Assembly (NCBI RefSeq): GCF_900116645.1
Contig: NZ_FPBO01000002.1
Location: 273,743-337,742 of the forward strand
Origin: Pseudoduganella namucuonensis
GTDB taxonomy: Bacteria; Pseudomonadota; Gammaproteobacteria; Burkholderiales; Burkholderiaceae_D
DNA: 64,000 nucleotides
Direction: 5' to 3'
A program made the position numbers and the translations under genes. Positions within the stretch are counted from its first letter, which is position 1; each line of letters begins with the position of its first letter. The notes below the pieces were generated by a model. The model saw only the letters and a list, made by a program, of their open reading frames with translations. It made no database searches and was not told the origin of the DNA. Positions 63,683-64,000 of the stretch are shown here, in pieces.

Positions 63683-64000
63683 TCACCGATCGAGCCGGTT
63701 CGAGCCGCTTCGGCGGGTTCCTACTGCTGGCGACCTTGCCGCGTCGCTCACTTCATAGGCGCATCGGGCGTGTCCCGCCCTGAGGATGTTGATCGCGCCG
63801 ACCAGGTCGGCATGCCGCGAATAACCGCACGACACGCACGCGAACACCGCTTGCGTGGGCCGGTTGTCGGCCGATACATGGCCGCAGCCCGGACAGGTCC
63901 GGCTTGTGTCGCGCGGCGACACCGCCACCAATATGCCGCCGCGCCACGCCAGCTTGTAAGCGAGCTGGCGGCGGAACTCGTACCAGCCCTGATCGAGGAT
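63683..64000 (-). CDS. tnpB: TnpB/OrfB RNA-guided nuclease, N-terminal part beyond window
   Basis: The last 105 residues are present. They include the zinc ribbon SRTCPGCGHVSADNRP with its second pair CVSCGY, and the third RuvC catalytic Asp in HADLVGAINIL. The frame runs off the right edge, so the earlier RuvC residues cannot be checked. TnpB is the transposon-encoded ancestor of Cas12. The insertion has split a GNAT toxin gene. Confidence 0.9.
   Translation of the reverse strand: MLDQGWYEFRRQLAYKLAWRGGILVAVSPRDTSRTCPGCGHVSADNRPTQAVFACVSCGYSRHADLVGAINILRAGHARCAYEVSDAARSPAVGTRRSGSNRLDR

Overview
The window looks like chromosomal DNA of a GC-rich betaproteobacterium of the Oxalobacteraceae, most likely the Massilia/Duganella group. 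This rests on the housekeeping order hemF-nadD-rsfS-rlmH-maf-rng, a PEP-CTERM protein, several DUF4214/RTX type I secretion substrates, and a small 77-residue protein I remember only from that family. The genus is inferred, not shown.

Layout. (1) 1-11,846: an accessory catabolic cluster. It holds a fumarylacetoacetase-type hydrolase (cut by the window edge), a class III CoA-transferase and an enoyl-CoA hydratase in one operon. A four-cysteine GMC oxidoreductase, a rubredoxin reductase, a 54-residue rubredoxin, an alpha/beta hydrolase and a three-histidine-box membrane hydroxylase/desaturase follow. Two TetR regulators and one AraC regulator go with them. Together they could hydroxylate a hydrophobic substrate, oxidise the alcohol, activate the acid to a CoA ester and cleave the chain or ring. 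Perfect palindromes (putative operators) sit in the regulator intergenic region, and a scar of a deleted second araC-type gene lies upstream of the rubredoxin. (2) 11,924-13,057: two small membrane-protein genes beside tRNA-Thr(CGT), a plausible island boundary. (3) 13,194-30,000: core metabolism (fbp, pepN, a quinone oxidoreductase, mgsA, an EamA exporter, yebC, purD, hemF, nadD, rsfS, rlmH, maf, rng) interrupted by one RTX metalloprotease. (4) 30,003-40,487: a PEP-CTERM protein behind a sigma-54-like promoter, a Fur-box TonB receptor, an LPS operon (O-antigen ligase, waaF, diguanylate cyclase), a family 2 glycosyltransferase and a FixJ-type two-component pair. (5) 40,500-49,025: a second RTX metalloprotease, dnaE, a REP-associated tyrosine transposase with its REP sequences, an acyltransferase and trhO. 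(6) 49,080-61,803: a surface-layer export locus on the minus strand: FecR protein, a 1307-residue Ala-rich DUF4214/RTX protein, a methyltransferase, then ABC transporter-adaptor-TolC-DUF6447. (7) 61,899-64,000: a toxin-antitoxin block (vapBC, an orphan antitoxin, a truncated GNAT toxin) bounded in part by 48-bp direct repeats and ending in a TnpB insertion sequence that runs off the window.

The most coherent unexplored system is region 6. Three CRP-type sites with exact or near-exact TGTGA-N6-TCACA spacing stand upstream of the FecR gene, the giant surface protein gene and the type I exporter operon. This suggests one co-regulated S-layer-like regulon. The three likely type I substrates in the window share DUF4214, which is C-terminal in the two proteases and N-terminal in the giant protein.
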